A DNA stretch of 39,622 bases from a virus, in the IMG/VR virus record IMGVR_UViG_3300023284_000826, positions 1-39,622 of that record. One strand, written 5' to 3'. Of the stretch, positions 1-6,478 are shown in pieces. Made by a program: the position numbers and the translations under genes. Every line of letters begins with the position of its first letter. The first letter of the stretch is position 1. The notes under the pieces were generated by a model. It ran no database searches, was not told where the DNA came from, and was given only the letters and a program-made list of their open reading frames with translations.

Positions 1-380
1 TTCAGTCTCTCTCGCTTCAGGAGCAACCTCAAGAGTTTTGGCTTGTGTTAATGTTTGCCTCTGATCTAATGAAGGTTGAACCCCTCTGTCACCTCTAGGA
101 ACAACCCCAGCACTTTCTATCTCTTTTATTTCTTTCTGAGAAGCTGTCTCTCTCTCCGTAAACTCTTGAAGTTTAGATTTAATATTTATCTTCCGTTCAA
201 GGTCTTGGAAACTTGAAATGCTTTTCGTATCTATACCGGCTTCTTCAAGAAATAAAAGAGATAGAAAGTGCTGGGGTTGTTCCTAGAGGTGACAGAGGGG
301 TTCAACCTTCATTAGATCAGAGGCAAACATTAACACAAGCCAAAACTCTTGAGGTTGCTCCTGAAGCGAGAGAGACTGAA
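1..380. repeat. Perfect 134-bp inverted repeat at the left end
   Basis: Bases 1-134 are the exact reverse complement of 247-380, with a 112-base spacer (135-246). Read leftward from 246 to 1, the sequence is an open frame beginning EEAGIDTKSISSFQDLERK and running without a break into the same residues (KEIKEIESAGVV) that the rightward gene shows from 249 on. So 135-246 looks like the true upstream coding sequence of that gene attached in the wrong orientation. The simplest reading is a fold-back chimera at a contig or amplified-DNA end. A physical terminal hairpin is the alternative but would not need the spacer. Confidence 0.95.
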
Positions 381-1193
381 CAACAAGTGCAGGGTGGTAA
401 ATTGACTAGCGCTGATTTTACATCACGTTTGCCACCTATTCAATTAACAGGTAATGAGAGAGTAGATAATGCTCGTAGAGTTGAAAGGCGAGGATTAGAG
501 CAGAAACTACTGGAGTCTGGTTCAAAGAAAGAGCAGGAACTTCTTATAAAAAGAAATACAGAGGAACAAGAAAAAAGAGTTAATTTCAATCTTACTGCTA
601 GTTTATTTAGGAATCTTGTTTCTCAGGTAAAGGGGAAAGGAGAAGAGCAGGGAGGGTTAGGTTTAGTCCCTGGACTTCTTGGACGACTTAATACTACTTT
701 TAAGAATCCTAATTTTTCACGTACTGCATCTTTTCCGGGTCAAATAAGAGAAACTGCGTTGACCCTTAATAGGGTTTTAACTGGACAGAATCGAGTTATC
801 AAAGGTGTACTTGAAATGATTAATGAAACTTTACCTGAAGATTTAGACCCTGAGACATTTGTTGCAAATAAGATAGATCAATCTTTAAGAAATGCTTTTG
901 GAATTACGAAAGCTTTTGAAAAGGCGGGATTGACTTCTGATGTTTTAGAAGGAATGACACAAGAACAATTAGATAATATTGATGCCAGAAGATTAGTTAA
1001 TTCGATTAGTTTGACTCCAGAAGAAAAAGAAGAGATTGATGCTGTCATTGAGGATGTTTTAGCTGCCCCTCCATCTGAACCAAGAAGATTTGAAGCATTG
1101 GAACAAAGAGGACAACAACCAACAGGTAATATTGAAATACTTAAAAATTTAGGAGTTGATCCTGATAATTTTGAAATAATAGGTATTGAATAA
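247..1193 (+). CDS. Late-region protein, possibly internal virion protein (5' end missing)
   Basis: About 315 residues are visible on this strand. An ATG at 213 is in frame, but the residues it adds before position 247 come from the inverted segment and are probably artificial; the natural N-terminus continues as the leftward frame 246 to 135. The protein is polar, rich in Glu/Gln/Arg and probably helical, with a Gly/Leu-rich stretch in the middle (GLGLVPGLLGRL) and an acidic C-terminus. I do not recognise the family. Its stop overlaps the next ATG (TAATG). Being next to another long helical protein, it may be an ejection or internal virion protein; that rests on position and composition only. 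Confidence 0.75.
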
Positions 1194-2926
1194 TGGCTAC
1201 TTTTAAAATTAGAGATAAAAAAACTGGTAAAGTTTTTACTATTCGAGAGAAAGAACCTCAAAGAAGAGAAGCAAAGCGTCCTACTCTTTTTCCAGAAGTA
1301 GAAGAAGAAGGCGCTTTTTTACCTACTCGAAGAAGCAGGATTGGAGCTTTCTTTACAGGTCAAGAGGCGGGAGAGCAACTTGCACCTGGTGAGAGGACTG
1401 TATTCGGAGAATTAAAAGATAGACCTGCATCTGCCATTCGTGCGGCCATACAAGCTGACCCGGGCACTCGATTAGAAGCTTTTGCGAGGGGTGCGATTCG
1501 TCCTGAATCTATTCCTGCGCCTAGTCAGTTACCTTCTGGAACTTCACGCTTAGATGCCGCAATAGGAGAATCTGTTTTAATGGCAAGTCCAGGCGGGATG
1601 TTTTTGGCAAGGGCTGTAAATGAACAACAAAAATCAAGATTGGGAAGTACTATCAATAAAGCAGTTCAAGATTTTGCGACCGATCCATTTGAACAGCTTT
1701 TAACTTTGACAACAGGCGGGCCAGTTACCAGAGGTATTGGAAGAGGACTTGAAGCCACAACCAGAGGGTTAGGAAAATTCGTATCAAAATTCAAGATTGA
1801 CTTCGTAAATGAAAATCTTTTCCCACGAGTAGCGAAAATATTTAATGAAAGTGTCGAAAAAATTACTCCTGCAATTCAGAGATTCATTAGAAAGGATACA
1901 AGGAATCCTAAAATATTAACAGATCATCTTTCTTCCAGGGGAGCAGTTAAAGTCAGGGAAACACGTGCAGCTTTTGAAGATAGTTTAGATAATGTTGCGC
2001 AAGGTATTAAGAAAGGATTTGATCAAAAAGATGAGTTAATAAATCAATCATATACAAAGGCTCTCAATAGTATCGCAGATAATGATTTAATTCCGATTGA
2101 TGATGCTTTTAAAGAAGTTACAAAAGTCCTTGAACGAAACGGAATAATTGACAAGATTGGAAATGTCACAAGTTTTGCTAAATCTCCGACGATTGATCCC
2201 AAACTTAGAGCATTGTCAGATTTATATGATTTCTTGGTTCCAATAAAAGGGGCAGGAACAACGAGGGCGCAAAGAGTAAATATTGGTGGTATAAATAAGG
2301 CTAAGTGGCAGCAATTAAGAACTGCTTTAAGCAAAACAAGTGTCAGGACAGGGAAGTCACAATTAACTAAGGATGTTGTTAAGATTAGTGATAAGCTTCA
2401 TGATCAAGCAGAACAGGCCGGAGTATCAGGTATAAGTCAAGCTAGAAAATTACAAGCTGAATTTTTTCAAAAGTCTGAATTATTAAGTAAAATTGATGAT
2501 GAAAAAAAATTGACAGGATTTTTTAAATCAACTGAGTCTCGAAGAAATCTAACGGAAGTTGATCAATATCTTAAGAGTGATTTTAGTAATGCGACAAAGG
2601 ATATTATTTCAGGACGTGAACTTCAAAAAGTAATAGATGATGCGGGTCGATTAAGTGCTGATACGAGGGAGTCTATTCTAAAAACTAGATTAAAATCAGC
2701 AGTTAATCCTAGAGAAACTGAATCAATTAAGAGGAGCTTTTTTGAAGATTTATTGGGAAAGAGTAACGAGCTTGATGATATATTTAATGACTTAAAAGGA
2801 TTCCGAAGAAATCAGATTATAAAAACTGGATTAAAGAGGGCGGGAGCAGCAGCCCTTGTCACTGGTGGTGGAATTGCTGGACTAAGAGCTGGTGCTCGTT
2901 CTTTTGGAGGCGGAGGTAGTGAATAG
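1193..2926 (+). CDS. Large helical late protein, candidate ejection/internal virion protein
   Basis: 577 residues. The first 75 or so are basic and Arg-rich (MATFKIRDKKTGKVF...). The middle has long charged helical stretches, and the last 35 residues form an Ala/Gly-rich hydrophobic segment (AGAAALVTGGGIAGLRAG) ending in GGGGSE, like a membrane-inserting tail. Long helical proteins with Gly/Ala-rich hydrophobic ends are common among DNA-ejection proteins of short-tailed phages, but no family motif is evident. Start shares TAATG with the preceding gene. It is the last rightward gene before the leftward pair at 2927-3188. Confidence 0.75.
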   Translation: MATFKIRDKKTGKVFTIREKEPQRREAKRPTLFPEVEEEGAFLPTRRSRIGAFFTGQEAGEQLAPGERTVFGELKDRPASAIRAAIQADPGTRLEAFARGAIRPESIPAPSQLPSGTSRLDAAIGESVLMASPGGMFLARAVNEQQKSRLGSTINKAVQDFATDPFEQLLTLTTGGPVTRGIGRGLEATTRGLGKFVSKFKIDFVNENLFPRVAKIFNESVEKITPAIQRFIRKDTRNPKILTDHLSSRGAVKVRETRAAFEDSLDNVAQGIKKGFDQKDELINQSYTKALNSIADNDLIPIDDAFKEVTKVLERNGIIDKIGNVTSFAKSPTIDPKLRALSDLYDFLVPIKGAGTTRAQRVNIGGINKAKWQQLRTALSKTSVRTGKSQLTKDVVKISDKLHDQAEQAGVSGISQARKLQAEFFQKSELLSKIDDEKKLTGFFKSTESRRNLTEVDQYLKSDFSNATKDIISGRELQKVIDDAGRLSADTRESILKTRLKSAVNPRETESIKRSFFEDLLGKSNELDDIFNDLKGFRRNQIIKTGLKRAGAAALVTGGGIAGLRAGARSFGGGGSE

Positions 2927-3010
2927 CTAGTCTTTATATTTCCAAGGGAAAAATATGTAAAGACCGATTCCTACGGCAATTATACTTATTATAATAATTA
3001 ATAAATCCAT
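2927..3010 (-). CDS. 27-residue single-TM microprotein
   Basis: A leftward ORF of 27 codons: MDLLIIIISIIAVGIGLYIF followed by FPWKYKD. Nearly all of it is one hydrophobic helix with a basic, aromatic C-terminal tip. It has a ribosome site (AAAGGA) about 8 bases before the ATG and lies 13 bases downstream of another leftward membrane gene, so the two look like one operon. The size suits a phage membrane effector (holin-like, exclusion or spanin-related), but there is no family evidence. Confidence 0.55.
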   Translation of the reverse strand: MDLLIIIISIIAVGIGLYIFFPWKYKD

Positions 3011-3023
3011 TTTTTAATATCCT

Positions 3024-3188
3024 TTATTTATTTTTAAAAGCACTTATTAAAGCAAACACACCAGCGCAGAATACTATCAAATAGGCTAGAACATGATGAT
3101 TAAATAATTCTATAAAATAATATGTACCAAATGAACAAATTGCAATTCCTAAAATAGATATTAATACTAGAGAGACAATGGAAAGCAT
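3024..3188 (-). CDS. 54-residue two-TM membrane protein, leftward
   Basis: Leftward ORF of 54 codons with two hydrophobic helices: about residues 4-26 (SIVSLVLISILGIAICSFG) and 34-50 (VLAYLIVFCAGVFALIS), separated by FIELFNHH and ending in FKNK. AAGGA lies about 8 bases before the ATG, and a sigma70-like promoter sits about 45 bases upstream on the same strand. Both neighbouring rightward genes are virion-type, so this pair is a separate transcription unit inserted between late genes. Holin-like or superinfection-exclusion roles fit the shape; none is shown. Confidence 0.6.
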   Translation of the reverse strand: MLSIVSLVLISILGIAICSFGTYYFIELFNHHVLAYLIVFCAGVFALISAFKNK

Positions 3189-3212
3189 AATTTAATTCCT
3201 TTCTTTGAACGG

Positions 3213-3241
3213 TTGAACTTTTTAGTTTCTTTAAATATAGC
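3213..3241 (+). promoter_or_regulatory. Possible rightward promoter before the 3295 gene
   Basis: TTGAAC (3213-3218), 17 bases, TATAGC (3236-3241), about 54 bases before the ATG at 3295. It overlaps the -10 box of the leftward promoter, so the two would compete. The -10 is only 4 of 6, so this is tentative. Confidence 0.3.
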
Positions 3242-3261
3242 AAAGTATTTTATCAAGTCAA
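3234..3261 (-). promoter_or_regulatory. Leftward sigma70-like promoter for the membrane-gene pair
   Basis: On the minus strand, TTGACT (3261-3256), a 16-base spacer and TATATT (3239-3234), followed by the two small leftward genes. Both hexamers match the sigma70 consensus at 5 of 6 positions. Confidence 0.6.
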
Positions 3262-3294
3262 GCAAAAAAGGATAAAAGTATAAAAGGATAAATC

Positions 3295-4182
3295 ATGGCA
3301 GACCCAACAAGAATCGTAGGTGGTAATATAGCGGGCCAGGATCATGAAGGTATCATGGCTCAGGTAACCAAAAACGCGGAGTTAAGAACTCTTAATTCTG
3401 ATTTCTGGACAAACGTTCAGGCTGGATTAGTGCCGGGATATTCTATTGCACATAAATTTGGTAGTAATTTAAATGCAGGTACAACATTGCAGGATATCTG
3501 GTCAACAGGTGGATTCTTTAAATGGGCGACAGTGGCTGCTCCATTAGAAGCAATATCTTCAAGCGCCGATGATACAGCAGCAGGGACAGGTGCAAGAGTC
3601 ATTACTGTAGAAGGACTTGATGCGGATTTTAAAGAAATATCGGAAGATATTGTAATGAACGGTATTTTAGTAACAACTACCACAATTAAAAATTTCATTC
3701 GAGTTCAGAGAGTTTTTGTCAAAGATGCTGGAACATATACGACAACAATCGACGGAAGTAATTTAGGAACGATAACAATACGATTTGAAAGTGCAGGAGA
3801 TATCCAATCAACTATCGAAGTGAATACAGTTGCATCGATCGGAGTCGGGCAATCAGAGCAATCATTATTTACAATCCCCGCAGGAAAATCAGGTTTTCTT
3901 CATTCCTCCTTTGTTAATGTAGATGCAGTTAAAGCAGCAACTTTTTATTTTTGGCAAAGACAAAATGCTGATGTTATTACAGCGCCCTTCTCATCAAGAA
4001 GGCTTATATTTAGATTAGATGGGATATCAGGGGCATCATTTTTCAACCCTGATACACCTATAGGTTCAAGTGGTTTTCCTGAAAAAACAGATCTATGGAT
4101 GAGTTCTGTTGCAAGCTTATCAAATACGATTGTTGAATCAGATTTTGAAATAGTATTAATCGACAATGATTTTATTTCTTAA
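3295..4182 (+). CDS. Virion structural protein candidate (beta-rich)
   Basis: 295 residues, rich in Thr/Ser/Val/Ile, with alternating beta-type segments and no membrane helix. The N-terminal third holds KFGSNLNAGTTLQDIWSTGG followed by SSSADDTAAGTGARVITVEGLD. I associate this layout with phage virion-associated proteins of unknown structure, but I cannot name a family with certainty. AAAGGA precedes the ATG. The next gene follows after 2 bases. Confidence 0.75.
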   Translation: MADPTRIVGGNIAGQDHEGIMAQVTKNAELRTLNSDFWTNVQAGLVPGYSIAHKFGSNLNAGTTLQDIWSTGGFFKWATVAAPLEAISSSADDTAAGTGARVITVEGLDADFKEISEDIVMNGILVTTTTIKNFIRVQRVFVKDAGTYTTTIDGSNLGTITIRFESAGDIQSTIEVNTVASIGVGQSEQSLFTIPAGKSGFLHSSFVNVDAVKAATFYFWQRQNADVITAPFSSRRLIFRLDGISGASFFNPDTPIGSSGFPEKTDLWMSSVASLSNTIVESDFEIVLIDNDFIS

Positions 4183-4184
4183 AA

Positions 4185-4418
4185 ATGGGACAAGAAAAAC
4201 AGACAACATCATTTGATATGAATACTTTTATTTTATCAGTTTCTTTTTTCTTTGCCCTAGCATCTTTCACCTTTACCATAGTTTCATGGGGTAATATTAA
4301 CGGTCGAATGAAAGTAATTGAATGGTCTGTTGGGGATTTAGAACAATTTCAAATTGATTTTGAGAAGTACCGTAGCGATTTATATGATCGAGTAATAACA
4401 GAAAAGGGGGAGTCATGA
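4185..4418 (+). CDS. Small membrane protein, one TM then coiled coil
   Basis: 77 residues: a short polar N-terminus, one strong TM helix at about 13-34 (TFILSVSFFFALASFTFTIV), and a charged helical C-terminal half. Gene size, position after virion genes and the run of similar TM genes fit a lysis-type cluster (holin or inner spanin), but no endolysin is recognisable nearby. ATG lies 2 bases after the previous stop; its own stop overlaps the next ATG (ATGA). Confidence 0.7.
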   Translation: MGQEKQTTSFDMNTFILSVSFFFALASFTFTIVSWGNINGRMKVIEWSVGDLEQFQIDFEKYRSDLYDRVITEKGES

Positions 4419-4489
4419 ATAAGATATATAGAGGAATAGTCAAAGGAACACGTAGAGGGACACGCAGGGGGACAAGGCGAGGGAAATGA
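4415..4489 (+). CDS. 24-residue Arg-rich peptide with GTRR repeats
   Basis: ORF MNKIYRGIVK followed by three GTRR-type units and RGK. The DNA holds three imperfect 12-base repeats from about 4445 to 4483. The ATG has a strong GGGGGAG site a few bases upstream, and both ends overlap their neighbours by ATGA, so translation is coupled on both sides. The purine-rich repeats also supply the ribosome site of the next gene, which could be their only purpose. If made, the peptide is strongly basic and may bind nucleic acid or membranes. Confidence 0.45.
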   Translation: MNKIYRGIVKGTRRGTRRGTRRGK

Positions 4490-4728
4490 GTATACCGGAA
4501 GAAAGAAGAAATGATGTAGGCGGTAAAATATTTTCTGGAATTGTCGTAGGTTCTTTTATTATTGGATTTAGTTTTTTTATTCATGTAGTTTGGAATACTT
4601 CTGATAATGCAGGTAGGAAAGCGGCCGAGAATGGTTTGAAGATCGCACGCCTTATGCACATCGAGGACGATATAAAAGAGATCAAAGAAGATATTAAAGA
4701 AATATCAAAGATCATTCATGCAAAGTAA
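4486..4728 (+). CDS. Small membrane protein, one TM then coiled coil
   Basis: 80 residues: polar N-terminus, a TM helix at about 15-36 (IFSGIVVGSFIIGFSFFIHV), then a heptad-like charged helix (IEDDIKEIKEDIKEISKII). Same layout as the 4185 gene, so the pair may act together at the inner membrane. Holin/spanin-like roles are possible. After its TAA the frame stays open for 16 codons (NEGLLTDYGYDPAEE) to a second TAA at 4777-4779, which looks protein-like. A terminator follows directly. Confidence 0.7.
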   Translation: MSIPEERRNDVGGKIFSGIVVGSFIIGFSFFIHVVWNTSDNAGRKAAENGLKIARLMHIEDDIKEIKEDIKEISKIIHAK

Positions 4729-4784
4729 AAAAACGAAGGACTGCTAACAGACTATGGATACGATCCAGCAGAAGAATAAAAAAA

Positions 4785-4814
4785 GGGCCAGATTTCTCCG
4801 GCCCCTTTTCTTTT
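4785..4814 (+). terminator. Rho-independent terminator after the membrane genes
   Basis: GGGCC (4785-4789) pairs with GGCCC (4800-4804) and is followed by TTTTCTTTT. An A-run precedes it, so it may work in both directions. It closes the operon ending at 4728 or 4779. Confidence 0.75.
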
Positions 4815-4917
4815 AGATGGTAGGATTCGATACCTACAAGGGGGCCGAACCCTCCGTCACCGGACATCCCCAACATGTGATCGAGTAGCGTCTATCTTCC
4901 GCCACATCCCCTAAAAG
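4810..4917 (-). ncRNA. tRNA-like element resembling a degenerate class II (Leu-type) tRNA
   Basis: Read on the minus strand, the ends pair (CTTTTAG with CTAAAAG). Next comes TGTGGCGGAA...AGACGC, which matches the D-arm region of Leu tRNAs. A possible anticodon stem follows (CTCGA with TTGGG), then a variable-arm hairpin TCCG-gtga-CGGA (4864-4853). A T-arm-like hairpin GTAGG/CCTAC (4837-4820) closes it, with an 8-base loop containing TCGAAT. Against a working tRNA: the extra hairpin between variable arm and T-arm, the 8-base T loop, no U at position 33 and a bulged acceptor stem. Confidence 0.4.
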
Positions 4918-4965
4918 CATATCACACAATAAAATCATTACAAGTAAAAAAGGATAAACTGAAAA

Positions 4966-5142
4966 ATGTTAAAAGATTGGTTGAAACCCAGAACAGTTTT
5001 TGCTATGATGTTTTATCTTACATATTTAATATTAATATTAAGTGGGCATAAACCACCGGCTGAATAATCAGCTGTGGTGAGTGTTCTGATGGGATTTTAT
5101 TTCGGGCAGAAGATCAATAAGTTAAAGTCTAATGAAAATTGA
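4966..5142 (+). pseudogene. Small two-TM membrane protein gene split by an in-frame TAA
   Basis: The frame starts MLKDWLKPRTVFAMMFYLTY, has a first TM helix, and reaches TAA at 5065-5067 after HKPPAE. It then continues in the same frame for 24 more codons (SAVVSVLMGFYFGQKINK...) to TGA at 5140-5142. A short DWLKPRTVF start, TM1, a loop with PP, then TM2 with GFYFGQK is how I would expect an intact small phage membrane protein to look, so the TAA appears to interrupt one gene. Alternatives: two proteins with a GTG restart near 5074, or programmed readthrough. AAGGA precedes the ATG. Confidence 0.55.
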
Positions 5143-5335
5143 AGGAATACAAATAGACGTTACATTTCGTATCAATCCAAACCTTCCTAACGAAATAAGT
5201 TTTGAAAATAGTCAAATGATTGATGTGGATGAATTATATAAAATAAAAATAAAAAAATTGATATCTGAAATGGTTACTGAAAAATTAGGTGAAAACTTAG
5301 AAAAAGAATTAGCAAAGTCTGGTTATGAATTTTAA
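5132..5335 (+). CDS. Hypothetical protein, 67 residues
   Basis: MKIEGIQIDVTFRINPNLPN... with a Lys/Glu-rich helical C-terminal half. No recognisable domain. It overlaps the end of the split membrane gene by 11 bases and is the last gene before the structured non-coding block. Confidence 0.55.
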   Translation: MKIEGIQIDVTFRINPNLPNEISFENSQMIDVDELYKIKIKKLISEMVTEKLGENLEKELAKSGYEF

Positions 5336-5339
5336 AAAA

Positions 5340-5417
5340 CCTGCTGCAGGGTGATATACGAGTATAAGCGTAATTGCTGCGTCCCGTAGGTTCGCATCTC
5401 GTTAAACCCTCAACAGG
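5340..5417 (+). other. Structured non-coding unit 1 (start of a 465-base block without genes)
   Basis: 5336-5800 holds no convincing gene but at least four tandem segments, each closed by complementary ends. Unit 1 nests three stems: CCTG (5340) with CAGG (5414), AGGGT (5348) with ACCCT (5406), and ACGAG (5358) with CTCGT (5398). Its loop contains a T-loop-like AGGTTCGCAT. It also carries the DNA palindrome TATACGAGTATA (5355-5366). Strand is assumed from flanking genes. Confidence 0.4.
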
Positions 5418-5426
5418 ATAATATGG

Positions 5427-5494
5427 GGTTAAAAGTACTCGCATGACCGTCCCGATTATAAGAGCAAAGGTCTTTAATATTGCCACTTTTAACC
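5427..5494 (+). other. Structured non-coding unit 2
   Basis: A perfect 10-bp closing stem, GGTTAAAAGT (5427-5436) with ACTTTTAACC (5485-5494), encloses 48 bases with an inner GACC/GGTC pairing. It is preceded by TAATATGGGG, a string repeated before unit 3. Confidence 0.45.
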
Positions 5495-5498
5495 TAAT

Positions 5499-5610
5499 AT
5501 GGGGCTGTAAAATAGAGGCAAGAGGCGCTCTCTAAGTGTCTCCCGAATCTAGCATAAGACATGCGAAAGCTCTATGGTTTTCTTAATTATAATAGGCTCG
5601 AGCCCCCCAT
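5499..5610 (+). other. Structured non-coding unit 3
   Basis: ATGGGGCT (5499-5506) pairs with AGCCCCCCAT (5601-5610), with two unpaired C. Near its 3' end is GGCTCGAGCC, which resembles a T-arm. The start GGGGCTG and end CCCCCCA recall tmRNA or tRNA ends, but the interior matches neither. Bases 5611-5689, between this unit and the next, are AT-rich and contain a near-repeat AAAAACTAT(G/A)T. Confidence 0.35.
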
Positions 5611-5689
5611 AGAAATCTTATGCCGGCCCTATATATAGAATTTCATTAAAAACTATGTACAATATATAAGAATTTAAGAAAAACTATAT

Positions 5690-5780
5690 GGGGCTAGGAT
5701 GGCCTGGGCAGATACATAAGGCCGGAGTAATCGGGGGTATACACCTTAAAAAAGATGAAAGAACAATTTCTGCCAGCCCT
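5690..5780 (+). other. Structured non-coding unit 4
   Basis: GGGCT-a-GG (5691-5698) pairs with CCAGCCC (5773-5779). An alternative inner stem is GGCAGA (5707-5712) with TCTGCC (5769-5774). The closing stem is almost the same as in the element at 10201-10323 (GGGGCTGG/CCAGTCCC), which suggests one family. It ends 20 bases before the next ATG and just upstream of its ribosome site. Confidence 0.4.
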
Positions 5781-5800
5781 AAAATTAAAAGGAGGTATCA

Positions 5801-6097
5801 ATGTCTTTCCGTTCCTGGGTTAAATCACTTTTCAATTACTTTGTAAAAAAAGCACGAATCTTCTTGAAGCGAGCTTTAACAGAAGCTAAAGAAGAGATCA
5901 TCGGTCAAATTGAAGGATATGCGACTATCCTTGTTAGGAATCTTAAGAAGAAAGTAAATTTAAATAGTGATGAAAAGAGAAATGAAGCAATAAAAAAGAT
6001 TAAAGAATATGCGGATAAGCACAATATCCCGGCTACTACAAATATAATTCGTGCAGTTATTGAACTCGCGTATATGCCAATCAAGGATGACAAATAA
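5801..6097 (+). CDS. Small basic helical protein, weakly like holin superfamily 6
   Basis: 98 residues. The first 30 form a basic amphipathic helix (SWVKSLFNYFVKKARIFLKR) and the rest is helical, including NLNSDEKRNEAIKKIKEYADKH, which resembles the soluble part of phage LLH/holin-superfamily-6 proteins. There is no classical TM helix, so the holin link is weak. It has an excellent ribosome site (AAAAGGAGG, 6 bases from ATG) and is followed by a terminator. Confidence 0.75.
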   Translation: MSFRSWVKSLFNYFVKKARIFLKRALTEAKEEIIGQIEGYATILVRNLKKKVNLNSDEKRNEAIKKIKEYADKHNIPATTNIIRAVIELAYMPIKDDK

Positions 6098-6142
6098 CAT
6101 CTACAGACTGATTTAAATCACAACTGGCGACAAAGGGTTAGG

Positions 6143-6173
6143 GGGATACGTAAAAGTATACCCCCTTTTTTAT
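6143..6173 (+). terminator. Rho-independent terminator
   Basis: GGGGGATAC (6143-6151) pairs with GTATACCCCC with one bulged A, followed by six T. It separates the late-side genes from the early promoter at 6246. Confidence 0.85.
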
Positions 6174-6245
6174 GGATGGAGGTGACGCATTGTAACATAG
6201 AAAAAATGAGTGTCAAATGAAAAACAGATTATTTTCAAATAATGT

Positions 6246-6274
6246 TTGATTTTACTTTTTTACTGTTGTATAAT
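6246..6274 (+). promoter_or_regulatory. Strong sigma70 promoter of the rightward early/middle operon
   Basis: TTGATT (6246-6251), exactly 17 bases, TATAAT (6269-6274). About 34 bases later comes AAGGAAGGTGAGG before the ATG at 6308. No other strong promoter is evident until 19430, so it may serve most genes up to 17901. Confidence 0.8.
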
Positions 6275-6307
6275 TGTACTAAATCAGAAAGGAAGGTGAG
6301 GAAAAAA

Positions 6308-6478
6308 ATGAAAAGATTGACTGAAAATCAAAAAATGAAGAGAGTTATAGCAGATATTCCTAAAGATTTACATAGGAGCATGAAGGTTAAGCTTAGTCTT
6401 GAATGTATGACCGTAAGAAAATTAGTCACAAGACTTATTTTAAGATGGGTGGATATTCCATCAAAAAAGAAAGCATGA
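6308..6478 (+). CDS. Ribbon-helix-helix DNA-binding protein
   Basis: 56 residues. An upstream in-frame ATG at 6242 lies inside the promoter, so I choose 6308, which has a strong ribosome site. RVIADIPKDLHRSMKVKLSL looks like the beta strand and helix A of an Arc/CopG fold, and the rest (ECMTVRKLVTRLILRWVD) like helix B. First gene after the promoter, as expected for an autoregulator. The next gene carries a related domain at its C-terminus, and the two overlap by ATGA. Confidence 0.75.
   Translation: MKRLTENQKMKRVIADIPKDLHRSMKVKLSLECMTVRKLVTRLILRWVDIPSKKKA

Noticed and set aside
213-246. ATG at 213 as the start of the first gene
   Set aside because: The residues it adds come from the inverted segment; the native N-terminus is the frame read leftward from 246.
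4297-4659. Leftward 120-residue ORF
   Set aside because: Shadow of the GTRR repeat and flanking membrane genes; no ribosome site and a Pro/Leu/Arg repeat that simply mirrors the other strand.
4729-5142. Recoded genetic code (TAA as sense)
   Set aside because: TAA ends many clearly real genes here, including TAATG-coupled pairs, so at most local readthrough is possible.
5499-5610. tmRNA from GGGGCTG...CCCCCCA
   Set aside because: Too short, no tag reading frame and no tRNA-Ala-like G-U pair; only the ends resemble tmRNA.
5683-5844. 53-codon ORF starting at ATGGGGCTAGG
   Set aside because: No ribosome site; runs through unit 4 and out of frame into the real gene at 5801.
6242-6307. N-terminal extension of the RHH gene
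   Set aside because: It lies within the promoter and before the strong ribosome site for ATG 6308.
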